From: an uncultured Aliivibrio sp.
Lineage (GTDB): Bacteria; Pseudomonadota; Gammaproteobacteria; Enterobacterales; Vibrionaceae
Length of the DNA stretch: 64,000 nucleotides
Direction: 5' to 3'
NCBI RefSeq assembly: GCF_946479765.1
Contig: NZ_CAMLHO010000003.1
Location: 1-64,000, forward strand
The notes under the pieces are model-generated. The model worked only from the letters and a program-made list of their open reading frames with translations. It did not search any database and was not told the origin of the DNA. Made by a program: the position numbers and the translations under genes. The number at the start of each line of letters is the position of its first letter. Within the stretch, counting starts at the first letter, position 1. Below are positions 7,615 through 17,044 of this stretch, one piece after another.

Positions 7615-8493
7615 TTAACTCTCTTCACAATAGGCGAGAAACTGCTTTAGTAGTGGTGTCTGATATTTTTCTTTATGTAATAGCAGCCAATATTGTCGTA
7701 TTAGTGTTTTTTCATAAGGTAATTTAATTAATCTTCCATCATTAATCGCATGTTGTGCAGCTAATTGAGATAAACAAGCGAGGCCCATATTCTCGGAACA
7801 ACAATTAATAATGGCTTCAGTAGTATGAAGTTGTAGTGATTCATGCCAATCATTTAAATTTGCAGCAATGTGATTAAGGAAATATTCTCTGCTACCAGAT
7901 CCCTCTTCACGAAGTAACCATGTTGATTGCTCTAAATCATGCAACGTTATTTTACTCTTAGTTGCTAATGGATGAGAAGGAGCGCAAACTAGATACATGC
8001 TGTCTTGCTGCCATTCAATGGTATGTAACTTAGGATGGTGTGCTTTACCTTCAATTAATCCGATATCTAACTGAAACTCTAATAATCGATTAATTATTTG
8101 TGCTGTATTTGAAATAAATAATTGATGGATATCGCAAGGGTATTTTTGTTGAAAGCGACTAAGTAAAACAGGTGCGATATGATTACCAATCGTATCACTA
8201 GCTCCAATATTTAAAGAACCAGTCAACTGACTATCGGTTGTGAATTGATGCTCGATAGCTTCTGCTCGTTCTAGTAATTCATCCGCTAAAGGAAGGAGTT
8301 GGCGGCCTTCACTATTTAACACTAAGCGATTATTTACGCGATCAAATACTTTGTAACCCAAGTTTTTTTCAAGTTCAGACAATGAAAGGCTCACCGCAGG
8401 CTTTGTAATAAACAGTCGTTCAGCCGCTTTTGTCATTGTTTTTTCTTGAGCAATTGCCGTAAATACATTGAGTTGTTTTAGTGAAATTCTCAT
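7615..8493 (-). CDS. LysR-family transcriptional regulator (YeiE-like)
   Basis: 292 residues from ATG at 8493 (MRISLKQLNVF). The N-terminal helix-turn-helix spans about residues 17-60 (KTMTKAAERLFITKPAVSLS, then LGYKVFDR), followed by the effector domain with GSLNIGASDTIGNH and IDIGLIEG, which are typical of the YeiE/CysB-like subgroup. It is divergent from a TDT-family transporter gene, 135 bases apart, and may control it. The usual AGGAGG-type ribosome site is not seen ahead of this start. The YeiE assignment is from general resemblance; the ligand is unknown. Confidence 0.82.
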   Translation of the reverse strand: MRISLKQLNVFTAIAQEKTMTKAAERLFITKPAVSLSLSELEKNLGYKVFDRVNNRLVLNSEGRQLLPLADELLERAEAIEHQFTTDSQLTGSLNIGASDTIGNHIAPVLLSRFQQKYPCDIHQLFISNTAQIINRLLEFQLDIGLIEGKAHHPKLHTIEWQQDSMYLVCAPSHPLATKSKITLHDLEQSTWLLREEGSGSREYFLNHIAANLNDWHESLQLHTTEAIINCCSENMGLACLSQLAAQHAINDGRLIKLPYEKTLIRQYWLLLHKEKYQTPLLKQFLAYCEES

Positions 8494-8628
8494 GACAGGA
8501 GGTCCCAAATACTAATAGACACTAATCGTTAAGTTTATTTTAACGCAGTCTTTAGTTTATTCAAATTTAATTAATGATTAGCTAAGAGTAAACTGGCTTT
8601 ATCGTTAAATAGTAAAGAGAACAATGTC

Positions 8629-9618
8629 ATGCTTAATTACACAAAACAAAAAGTAGCGGGTGCTCCAACGCCAATGGCAGGATTAGCTCTTGGGATTGCC
8701 AGTTTAGGCTGGTGTTGGGAGAATGCTCTTCCTTTCCATGGATATGCTCAATGGATTTCAGCAGCAATAGCTTCCTTATTGTTACTTGTTTTAGCGATTA
8801 AATTTTTATTACACCCAGCAGTATTGTGGAGTGAGCTTGCACATCCTGTTGTAGGTAGTGTTGCCCCAACGTTTGCTATGGGGACGATGGTTGTATCGAG
8901 CAGTGTTGGACATTTTTATCCAGCCGCTGGTGATGCTTTATGGCTTGCCGCAATTGTACTTCATGTTATTTTCTTAATTTCTTTTATTTATCATCGAGCA
9001 AAAGATTTTGAATTACATCATATGGTACCAAGTTGGTTTGTTCCGCCTGTAGGTTTAGTGGTAGCTGATGTGTCTTTTTCTGGAAATCTAGCATTAGCAC
9101 CAGTGGCACATTGGGTATTGATGTTTGGCCTAATTATTTATGCCATCATGCTGCCAATTATGATTTATCGTTTAATTTTTTGTCATGAAATACCAGATGC
9201 TGCAAAACCAACGATTGCCATCATGGCGGCACCAGCAAGTTTATCATTAGCGGGTTACCTAACAGTCACTGCTTCACCATCACCAGTGATTATTGCGCTT
9301 TTATTCGGTATTGCAGTATTAATGACAAGCGTAATTTACATGGCTTTCTTTAAATTAATGAGACTTCCATTTAGCCCTGGCTATGCAGCATTTACCTTCC
9401 CAATGGTAATTGGTGCAACGGCATTATTTAAAACGGCGAATTGGATGTTATCTCAAGGTGTCGCTGCGAATTATGTTTATCAAGTAAGAACATTAGCGGT
9501 TGTTGAGTTAGTTGTTGCTACCTGTGTTGTAAGTTATGTAGCTGCGCATTATTTAGCACATTATCGTCCGATTACTCGCATGGTAAATCGCTTAGCAAAT
9601 CCTAAACACGCACACTAA
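8629..9618 (+). CDS. TDT-family (TehA/SLAC1-like) transporter
   Basis: 329 residues with about ten hydrophobic helices and a hairpin-like alternation of short polar loops, the layout of the tellurite-resistance/dicarboxylate transporter (TDT) family. Recognisable points are PTPMAGLALGIASLGWCW at the start, a conserved helix with APTFAMGTMVVSSS, and VPSWFVPPVGLVV. Family members are anion channels or exporters (TehA, SLAC1) or malate and sulfite carriers. It is divergent from a LysR gene and stands alone. Substrate cannot be read from the sequence. Confidence 0.85.
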   Translation: MLNYTKQKVAGAPTPMAGLALGIASLGWCWENALPFHGYAQWISAAIASLLLLVLAIKFLLHPAVLWSELAHPVVGSVAPTFAMGTMVVSSSVGHFYPAAGDALWLAAIVLHVIFLISFIYHRAKDFELHHMVPSWFVPPVGLVVADVSFSGNLALAPVAHWVLMFGLIIYAIMLPIMIYRLIFCHEIPDAAKPTIAIMAAPASLSLAGYLTVTASPSPVIIALLFGIAVLMTSVIYMAFFKLMRLPFSPGYAAFTFPMVIGATALFKTANWMLSQGVAANYVYQVRTLAVVELVVATCVVSYVAAHYLAHYRPITRMVNRLANPKHAH

Positions 9619-9698
9619 ATTCGTAATCTTTTTCTCTTAAAACACATCCAGTTACGTTAAGCTATAGAGACTTTCATTTCTTTATAAGCGAGCTGGGT

Positions 9699-12600
9699 GT
9701 GTTTACTGTTTATCATTCAAATCAACTTGATGTTCTTAAATCTCTTGTCGTTGAATTAATTCGTCTAAACCCTCTTGATAACCCATTTGAGCAAGAGCAA
9801 ATTCTCGTTCAAAGTCCGGGTATGTCGCAATGGCTTAAAATCGAACTCGCCAAAGAGTTAGGCATTGCCGCCAATCTTACCTTTCCACTTCCTGCTACTT
9901 TTATTTGGGACTTGTTTACTCAGGTTCTGGATGACGTGCCAAAGCGCAGTGCTTTTAATAAAGAAGCCATGACGTGGAAGATAGTGACGTTATTACCAGA
10001 GTTATTAAAACAAGATGAATTTGCGCCACTGCAACGCTATTTAGAAAATGATGACAAACAATTGAAGTGCTACCAACTCGCTGCAAAAATTGCCGATATC
10101 TTTGACCAATATTTAGTATTCCGCCCAGAATGGATCCAAAAATGGGAAGCGGGTGAAGAGGCTATAGAATTAGAAGGCGAACATCCTTGGCAGCCTATTT
10201 TATGGCAAGCCTTGTATGACCAAACCTTAGCGCTGGGTCATTCACCTTATCATCGTGCGAATATGTTCGAGCATTTTATTGAAACCCTAGAAAATTATCT
10301 GCAAACGGGAACCTTGCCAAAAGGCATGCCTAAGCGTTTATTTGTGGTGGGTATCACTTCATTGCCTCCTCGTTATTTAGATGCGCTAGCGGCTCTTGGG
10401 CAACACATTGATGTGCATTTAATGTTTACCAACCCATGTCAACATTATTGGGGTGATTTACGTGATAATAAATACCTAGCAAAATTAGATCGTCAAAATC
10501 GAATAGCTAAACGTTTATCATCAGATTTATCTACACTAGAAAATGATGATAGTGATTTATTTACAAACAAATCAGAGAATTCTTTATTAGCGTCATGGGG
10601 TAAGTTAGGTAGGGATAACTTTCAATTACTGTTAGATTTAGAACCGAATGAATATAAAATTTTTGTGCCAACAGGAAGGGAAGATCTTCTACATTCTATC
10701 CAATCTGATATTTTAAATTTAGAAGAACGCAGTCGTGATGATGTGCTTGATAACAGTGAGCACAAGCAACCAATCAGCCCTGATGACCGTTCGATTCTTT
10801 TGCATTCATGTCATAGCCCAATGCGTGAAGTAGAAGTTTTACACGACCAATTATTGGATATGTTTGCCAATGATCCAGAATTAAAACCTCGCGATATTAT
10901 TGTGATGGTGGCAGATATCAATGTGTACAGTGCGGCGATCCAAGCCGTCTTTGGTAACGCAGCATTCGATCGCTATATTCCTTTTGCTATTTCCGATCAA
11001 AGTGCCGAGCAAGAAAACCCAGTGCTATTGGCTTTTATGAATTTGATGGCGTTGCCTGAAAATCGTTGTGGTTTATCAGAGCTATTAAGTTTGTTGGAAG
11101 TTCCTGCTGTCATGTCACGTTTTAAATTTAATGCCGAGCAGTTTGAAATAGTAAAGCGATGGGCAGAAGAAACTGGTATTCGCTGGGGATTGGATAACAG
11201 CACCTCTGCGCATTTTGATCTTCCTGAACATAATCAAAATTCATGGCTATTTGGTATTCAGAGAATGTTGCTTGGTTATGCGATGGAGCAAGACGCGGGT
11301 TTATTTGAAGGCATGGCGAGTTACGAACAAGTGCAAGGCATGAATGCCGAAATTGCAGGTAACTTAGCGCACTTTATTGATCAGCTTTTGACTTATCAGA
11401 TCACCCTAGGCCAAGCGCAAACAATTAATGCATGGCGCACCATTATTAACCAACTAATGGACGATTTTTTACTTGTCGAATTAGAAGGTGAGCTGGTCGT
11501 TAAAAGCATTCGAGATCAATTGCAAAAACTGGAAGAAAATTTAGAAGATGCGGGCTTTGAAGCACCAATTTCAGCGGCAATTATTAATAATTATCTGAAA
11601 AACAATTTGTCAGGAGGAAAAGCGAGTCAGCGTTTCTTAGCGGGGCAAGTAAATTTCTGTACCTTAATGCCAATGCGCTCAATTCCATTTGATGTGATCT
11701 GTTTACTTGGTATGACGGATGGGTCTTATCCGCGAACGATGCCGGTTGAAGGTTTCGATTTAATGCAGAAAAGAATGAAACCGGGTGACCGTTCACGTCG
11801 AGATGATGATAGATATTTATTTTTAGAAGCACTGCAATCGGCGAATAAAGCATTTTATCTCAGCTATATAGGTCGTTCTATTCGAGATAACACAGAAAAA
11901 GCCCCTTCTGTTTTGGTGAGTGAACTGCTTGAATATTGTCAGCAAAGTTATTGTCTAGATGGCGATAGTGAGCTGAACCCTGAAGAGTCTGCTAAACACC
12001 TAGTTAAAAAATTAACAATAGAGCATCCATTAGTTCCTTATAGCCAACAGAGTTTTGTGGGTGATAACACCAGTTATGCCAGTGAATGGCTACCAACCGC
12101 AAAACTGGAAGGAAAAGCCGCGCCAGAATTCCAAACTGAATCTTTAGTGTTTGCACCAGAATCAAAAGAGCTTGAATTAACAGAGCTACAACGCTTTTGG
12201 CGTTTGCCTGTCGCCTATTTCTTTAACCGTGGTTTAAAAGTATTTTTTGAAGCGGTAGAGAGCCGAGTGGAAGATGATGAACCGTTTTCTATTGATGGAA
12301 GAACGGGTTACAGCATGAAATCAGAGTTGTTAGAGGAGTTATTGGCCTATGATGATCCTAACCAAGTATTGCAGTTAAGTCGTGAGTTTTATCAGCAACA
12401 AAAAGCGCAAGGAAAATTACCTATTGGTAGCTTTGGTGAGATCGCGGCAGACAAAGAAGTGAACACGGTAAAAGAGTTAGTGGCTCATATTCAGCCATTA
12501 ACGACATCACCATTAGAGGATCAAGAAGTGCGTTTACGCTTTACTTTTCCTCATGGTGAGATGGAATTACAAGGCTGGCTAAAGCAGCGTTATAAAGAAG

Positions 12601-13082
12601 GAATGCTGCGTTATCGTGGTGGTAAAATTCGTTCTCATGAAGTCTTAGCAACGTGGATTGATCATCTGTGTTTGTGTGCCATGAAGCAACAGCAATTTAC
12701 TCACCTCTTTGGGACCGATGCGATATATCATTTTGAGCCAATTGAAACAGAAAAAGCGTATCAACATTTAGAAGTTATATTAAGTCTTTATATTTCTGGT
12801 AACTGTGCGCCATTGCCTTATTTACCAAAAGCCGCGTTGGCCGGACTAGAAGCACACATTGATAAAAAAGGTGTGTGGAATGACGATGATGAAACCCATG
12901 AAAAAGCACTGAAAAAAATGGCTGATGAATACAGTGGAACTCGTTACGCGGGTGAAAACAGCAATGATTATGTCATGCGTATGTGGCCCGAGTGGAATGA
13001 CGAATTAGGTCAGACTATTTTTGATAACGCGAAAAATGTATTACATGATGCCTTGTTACACAGTGAGAAAGAAAAACTGTAA
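9699..13082 (+). CDS. recC: exodeoxyribonuclease V subunit RecC
   Basis: 1127 residues, close to E. coli RecC (1122). The start is GTG at 9699; the next residues FTVYHSNQLDVLK match the conserved RecC N-terminus. RecC is the helicase-like but catalytically dead subunit that splits the strands, holds RecB and RecD, and recognises the Chi sequence. Visible blocks include LVQSPGMSQWLK near residue 39, a dead-helicase middle part with MPMRSIPFDVICLLGM, and the C-terminal nuclease-like fold. recB follows after 335 bases on the same strand. E. coli has ptrA between recC and recB; no protease gene is present here. Confidence 0.96.
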   Translation: MFTVYHSNQLDVLKSLVVELIRLNPLDNPFEQEQILVQSPGMSQWLKIELAKELGIAANLTFPLPATFIWDLFTQVLDDVPKRSAFNKEAMTWKIVTLLPELLKQDEFAPLQRYLENDDKQLKCYQLAAKIADIFDQYLVFRPEWIQKWEAGEEAIELEGEHPWQPILWQALYDQTLALGHSPYHRANMFEHFIETLENYLQTGTLPKGMPKRLFVVGITSLPPRYLDALAALGQHIDVHLMFTNPCQHYWGDLRDNKYLAKLDRQNRIAKRLSSDLSTLENDDSDLFTNKSENSLLASWGKLGRDNFQLLLDLEPNEYKIFVPTGREDLLHSIQSDILNLEERSRDDVLDNSEHKQPISPDDRSILLHSCHSPMREVEVLHDQLLDMFANDPELKPRDIIVMVADINVYSAAIQAVFGNAAFDRYIPFAISDQSAEQENPVLLAFMNLMALPENRCGLSELLSLLEVPAVMSRFKFNAEQFEIVKRWAEETGIRWGLDNSTSAHFDLPEHNQNSWLFGIQRMLLGYAMEQDAGLFEGMASYEQVQGMNAEIAGNLAHFIDQLLTYQITLGQAQTINAWRTIINQLMDDFLLVELEGELVVKSIRDQLQKLEENLEDAGFEAPISAAIINNYLKNNLSGGKASQRFLAGQVNFCTLMPMRSIPFDVICLLGMTDGSYPRTMPVEGFDLMQKRMKPGDRSRRDDDRYLFLEALQSANKAFYLSYIGRSIRDNTEKAPSVLVSELLEYCQQSYCLDGDSELNPEESAKHLVKKLTIEHPLVPYSQQSFVGDNTSYASEWLPTAKLEGKAAPEFQTESLVFAPESKELELTELQRFWRLPVAYFFNRGLKVFFEAVESRVEDDEPFSIDGRTGYSMKSELLEELLAYDDPNQVLQLSREFYQQQKAQGKLPIGSFGEIAADKEVNTVKELVAHIQPLTTSPLEDQEVRLRFTFPHGEMELQGWLKQRYKEGMLRYRGGKIRSHEVLATWIDHLCLCAMKQQQFTHLFGTDAIYHFEPIETEKAYQHLEVILSLYISGNCAPLPYLPKAALAGLEAHIDKKGVWNDDDETHEKALKKMADEYSGTRYAGENSNDYVMRMWPEWNDELGQTIFDNAKNVLHDALLHSEKEKL

Positions 13083-13417
13083 TTTAAAACAAAGCAATGC
13101 TTAAGAAAGAAGGTATTGAAGAAGAAGCACGGAAGAAAAGAGTAGGGTGGCCGCCAGTAAATCATTTTTAGTGTAGGGCGTTCGCTGTACGGCCACAGGT
13201 CAGAGGTTGACCGAATCCTTTAATACAAATGCACATTTAATGGGCTCTTTGTAAGTGCGCTGAGTGTAACAAAGCATAAAAAGTGAACCGTGAGAAAGAT
13301 CTCACATTGGTCGCTTTATTAATTTTATTATCGTTGTTCCTAATGAACTACGATATGGGTCACACAAATAGTCTGTAAAAACAGAGTGTTGATGATAAAT
13401 AAAAATGGTGATGTTCG
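13083..13417 (+). other. recC-recB spacer with hairpins and a VarA-like palindrome
   Basis: A 335-base gap without a convincing gene. It holds a 7-bp stem GTGGCCG (13147-13153) / CGGCCAC (13190-13196), a short hairpin GGTCA / TGACC at 13198-13212, a CTTTGT / ACAAAG stem at 13247-13274, and the palindrome at 13290-13305 listed separately. A 24-codon reading frame at 13097-13171 has no clear ribosome site. The hairpins could belong to a recC mRNA tail, a recB leader or a small RNA; nothing decides between these. Confidence 0.4.
13290..13305. promoter_or_regulatory. palindrome resembling a VarA/GacA box upstream of recB
   Basis: GTGAGA-AAGA-TCTCAC, a perfect 6-4-6 palindrome 112 bases before the recB start. 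The half-sites and spacing match those of the GacA-type box upstream of csrB in this same window (GTGCGA-GATC-TCTCAC at 38202-38217). Binding is inference; a chance palindrome or a different regulator is possible. Confidence 0.35.
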
Positions 13418-16400
13418 ATGACGACAATCGCAGCTCCAAATCAATTGAATGCAATGATGTTTCCTTTACATGGGACACGTTTAATTGAAGCTTCCGCAGG
13501 TACAGGTAAAACCTTTACCATTGCCAGTTTATATCTACGTTTACTATTAGGGCATGGTGATGAGAACAGTCGCCATAGTGAAGAATTAACCGTAGATAAA
13601 ATACTGGTAGTGACTTTTACGGAAGCGGCAACCGCAGAATTAAGAGAACGTATTCGAGCTAAGATCCATGATGCCCGTTTAGCGTTTGCTCGTGCTGTGC
13701 ATAAAAGTGATTATAAGAGTGGCGATCCCGTTATTGACCCGCTATTAGCGGCTATTTCTGATCATAAGTCGGCAGCACACGTATTATTGAATGCTGAACG
13801 CAGTATGGATGAAGCCTCAATCTTTACCATTCATGGCTTTTGTCAGCGCATGCTAACCCAAAATGCCTTTGAATCTGGTGCCCAGTTCGAAAGTGAATTT
13901 GTTACCGACCAAGCCAAATTAATGCACCAAGTGGCCGCAGATTTTTGGCGTCGTAGTTTTTATCATCTGCCAAAAATGGTGGCTGAAAGTGTTTACGATT
14001 GCTGGCCAAGCCCTTCTGCATTATTAGGTGATATGGGCAATAGTCTTACTGGTGTCCCAAAGCATTTAACGGTTGAGCCATTAGAAAACTCACTAGAAGA
14101 GTTCTGTCAGCAGGGTATTGCACGAATCGATGAATTAAAGCAGCAATGGTCGTCACATTGTGCTGATTTTGAAGCTTTGATCTCGGGTTCGGGCGTAGAT
14201 AAACGCAGCTACACTAAAAAGAATTTACCAAATTGGTTAGAGCAAGTGTCAGTATGGGCAAGTAACCCAACGACTTCGCTGCAAATTCATGACAAATTAG
14301 AAAAATTTTCTCAATCGTTATTAATTGATAAGACCAAAAAAGGCGAAGCACCAGAACACGCAGTATTTAAATTAATTGATGGCTTTTTAGCGCAGCCATT
14401 AGAAATAAAACAGCCATTGTTATCTTTAGCTATTCATCGCTGTCGAGAAACCTTACAGCAAGCAAAAGAGCAGAAGAACTGGTTATCGTTTGATGACTTG
14501 CTGACTCAGTTGTCGGCTGCAACCGAAAATCAAGAGAACGCTTTACTGCTAGAAAAGATCCGCGAGCAATACCCAATTGCCTTGATTGATGAATTCCAAG
14601 ATACCGATCCACTTCAATATTCTATTTTTAATACCATCTATCAAGATCAATCACAGTGTGGTTTGTTCATGATTGGCGATCCAAAGCAGGCTATTTATGC
14701 TTTCCGTGGCGCAGATATATTTACGTATATTCAGGCACGTCGCCAAGTGGCAGATCACTACACTCTTGATACTAACTGGCGATCAACTGCCGATATGGTG
14801 TCGTCAGTAAACCGTATTTTTGAGCATGGTAAACAACCGTTTTTATACGATGATGATATTCCGTTTTATCCGGTGAAATATAATCCGATTAATGCGGAAC
14901 AAAAATCGTGGTCGTTAGATAATCAAACTCAGCCTGCAATGACGTTTTGGTTACAAGAAAGCAAAGATGGTAACCCGATAAACAAAGGCAATTACCAACG
15001 AGTAATGGCGGAATCGACGGCGGCGCAAATTCAAACCATTTTGACCGGATCTCAACAAGGGTCTGCGCACCTACAAAATGGAGAGAAAAAAGAAGCGATT
15101 AAAGCTGGGAATATTGCCGTACTGGTTCGTACTGGTAAAGAAGGGAAATTGGTTCGAGAAGCGTTATCAAAACAGGGTATTGCCAGTGTTTATTTGTCGA
15201 ACCGAGACAGTGTGTTTTCTTCGCCATTAGCCAAAGATATTTTACGTTTATTGCAGGCTGCAATGACGCCAACGGATGCACGAGCAGTTCGTTCTGCATT
15301 AGCCTCGTCTTTGTTTGCTTACACGGCCGATCAACTGCATCAATTTAATGTTGATGAAATGCAGTGGGAATTAGCCGTTAATGAGTTCCGTGCCTACCGT
15401 AAGCATTGGTTACAACGTGGCATCATGCCTATGTTGCACCAAATCATTACTCAACAAGGTATTTCAGAGCGTTTATTAGCTGAAAATGGCGGCGAACGTC
15501 ATTTAACTGATTTACTTCATATTGGTGAATTATTACAACAAACAAGCCAAACCCTCGACAGTGATTATGGATTGTTGCGTTGGTTATCTGATGCGATTTC
15601 TGAACCTAATGGCGATGCTGAAGAGCAAACGGTACGTTTAGAATCTGAGCGTAACTTGGTGCAGATCGTGACGATTCATAAATCAAAAGGGTTGGAATAC
15701 GATCTCGTCTTTTTGCCTTTTGTTTGCTCCTATCGAGCCGTGGATAAAAAAGGCGAAGTTAGCTTTTATGATGAAGACAATCGTTATTCCGTCTTAGATT
15801 TATTAAAGGAAGATGAGTCGGTCGAAAAAGCCGAGAAAGAACGCTTAGCAGAAGATTTACGCTTAATTTATGTTGCGCTAACTCGTGCTGTTTACGCTTG
15901 TTATATTGGCATGGCACCTATTGGTAAAGGCACATCGAAAAAACCACCAACGGGTGTACACCTTTCTGGTTTAGGGTATTTGATCCAACAAGCGGATGAA
16001 TGTGATATTGCTGAGCTTCAAGCGTGCCTTGAAAAATTAATAGCAGGCAATTCGCCTATGGTGATCCAGTCACCTCAAACCTTAAGTGATGTGCTTTATA
16101 AAGAGACAGAAGACAACTTATTCGCATTAACAGCCAACAAATTGAATCAGCCTGTGAAAAGTAATTGGTGGATGACCAGTTATTCGGGTTTGGTGAAACA
16201 AGGTAACCATCATAACGATTCGTCATTAGAATTGATTAATTTGGATGTGGATTCCGCTGAAGATAAAGACGACAAAGAGTTAGATTTAGAGCCAGAGCGA
16301 ACGATATTCACTTTCCCTCGCGGTGCGAGAGCGGGTACGTTTTTACACTCATTGTTTGAAGAAGTTGAATTTACTCAACCAATTAACAGCGAAGAAAATA

Positions 16401-17044
16401 CGCAAATAATCATCAAGCTTTTAGAAAAAGAAAACTACGATACAGAATGGTTAGACGTTGTTCAAAGCATGATGCAACGCGTGCTCGATTGTCCGTTGGA
16501 TGGTCACGATTTACGATTGGCAACCAAAGGCCCAACTCAACGTTTGGTTGAAATGGAGTTTTTATTGCCGATAACGCTATTGAACTCAAGCTTGGTCAAT
16601 AAAACCATCGCTAAACACGATGAAGTATCTGCACGTGCGGGTGAGTTAGGCTTTTCTACCGTGAGTGGAATGTTGAAAGGCTTTATCGATTTAGTGTTTG
16701 AGCATGAAGGCAAATATTACGTTCTCGATTGGAAATCTAACCATTTAGGCGATTCTCCAGAATGCTACGGCGGTGACGCTTTAATTGAAGCAATGCGAGA
16801 TCATCGTTATGACTTCCAATATCAGCTGTATGCTTTAGCGTTGCATCGATTCTTGAAAAGCCGTATTGCCGATTATAATTACGACACTCATTTTGGTGGT
16901 GCGTATTATATTTTCTTGCGTGGTATTGAAGAGAGTCATGAGGGGCATGATAGCAATTCAAATGGGGTCTTTTATTCAAAACCAAGTGAAGTGTTATTAA
17001 AAGAATTAGAGTTATTGGTAGATGGAGTAGAAGTCGATGCTTAA
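13418..17044 (+). CDS. recB: exodeoxyribonuclease V subunit RecB
   Basis: 1208 residues (E. coli 1180). RecB is the 3'-5' helicase and the only nuclease of RecBCD, the enzyme that resects double-strand breaks up to Chi and loads RecA. Walker A is EASAGTGKT at residues 24-32; further UvrD-type motifs are ALIDEFQDTDPLQY (motif II), FMIGDPKQAIYAFRGAD (III), and TIHKSKGLEYDLVFLPF (V) with LIYVALTRA (VI). The C-terminal nuclease domain carries YVLDWKSNHLG, the catalytic D-x-K pair. recD starts inside its last eight bases. The start ATG at 13418 fits the RecB N-terminus. Confidence 0.97.
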   Translation: MTTIAAPNQLNAMMFPLHGTRLIEASAGTGKTFTIASLYLRLLLGHGDENSRHSEELTVDKILVVTFTEAATAELRERIRAKIHDARLAFARAVHKSDYKSGDPVIDPLLAAISDHKSAAHVLLNAERSMDEASIFTIHGFCQRMLTQNAFESGAQFESEFVTDQAKLMHQVAADFWRRSFYHLPKMVAESVYDCWPSPSALLGDMGNSLTGVPKHLTVEPLENSLEEFCQQGIARIDELKQQWSSHCADFEALISGSGVDKRSYTKKNLPNWLEQVSVWASNPTTSLQIHDKLEKFSQSLLIDKTKKGEAPEHAVFKLIDGFLAQPLEIKQPLLSLAIHRCRETLQQAKEQKNWLSFDDLLTQLSAATENQENALLLEKIREQYPIALIDEFQDTDPLQYSIFNTIYQDQSQCGLFMIGDPKQAIYAFRGADIFTYIQARRQVADHYTLDTNWRSTADMVSSVNRIFEHGKQPFLYDDDIPFYPVKYNPINAEQKSWSLDNQTQPAMTFWLQESKDGNPINKGNYQRVMAESTAAQIQTILTGSQQGSAHLQNGEKKEAIKAGNIAVLVRTGKEGKLVREALSKQGIASVYLSNRDSVFSSPLAKDILRLLQAAMTPTDARAVRSALASSLFAYTADQLHQFNVDEMQWELAVNEFRAYRKHWLQRGIMPMLHQIITQQGISERLLAENGGERHLTDLLHIGELLQQTSQTLDSDYGLLRWLSDAISEPNGDAEEQTVRLESERNLVQIVTIHKSKGLEYDLVFLPFVCSYRAVDKKGEVSFYDEDNRYSVLDLLKEDESVEKAEKERLAEDLRLIYVALTRAVYACYIGMAPIGKGTSKKPPTGVHLSGLGYLIQQADECDIAELQACLEKLIAGNSPMVIQSPQTLSDVLYKETEDNLFALTANKLNQPVKSNWWMTSYSGLVKQGNHHNDSSLELINLDVDSAEDKDDKELDLEPERTIFTFPRGARAGTFLHSLFEEVEFTQPINSEENTQIIIKLLEKENYDTEWLDVVQSMMQRVLDCPLDGHDLRLATKGPTQRLVEMEFLLPITLLNSSLVNKTIAKHDEVSARAGELGFSTVSGMLKGFIDLVFEHEGKYYVLDWKSNHLGDSPECYGGDALIEAMRDHRYDFQYQLYALALHRFLKSRIADYNYDTHFGGAYYIFLRGIEESHEGHDSNSNGVFYSKPSEVLLKELELLVDGVEVDA

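Noticed and set aside
390-9618. Genomic island or defence island next to the tRNA genes
   Set aside because: Genes here are pilins, transporters, dapD and regulators; no integrase, transposase, toxin-antitoxin or restriction genes are present.
11584-11853. 89-codon minus-strand frame inside recC
   Set aside because: Antisense to conserved RecC helicase-like sequence, and its translation resembles no protein.
13097-13171. 24-codon ORF after recC (begins MLKKEGIEEEARKK)
   Set aside because: No ribosome site and no recognised family; it overlaps the first hairpin of the recC-recB spacer.
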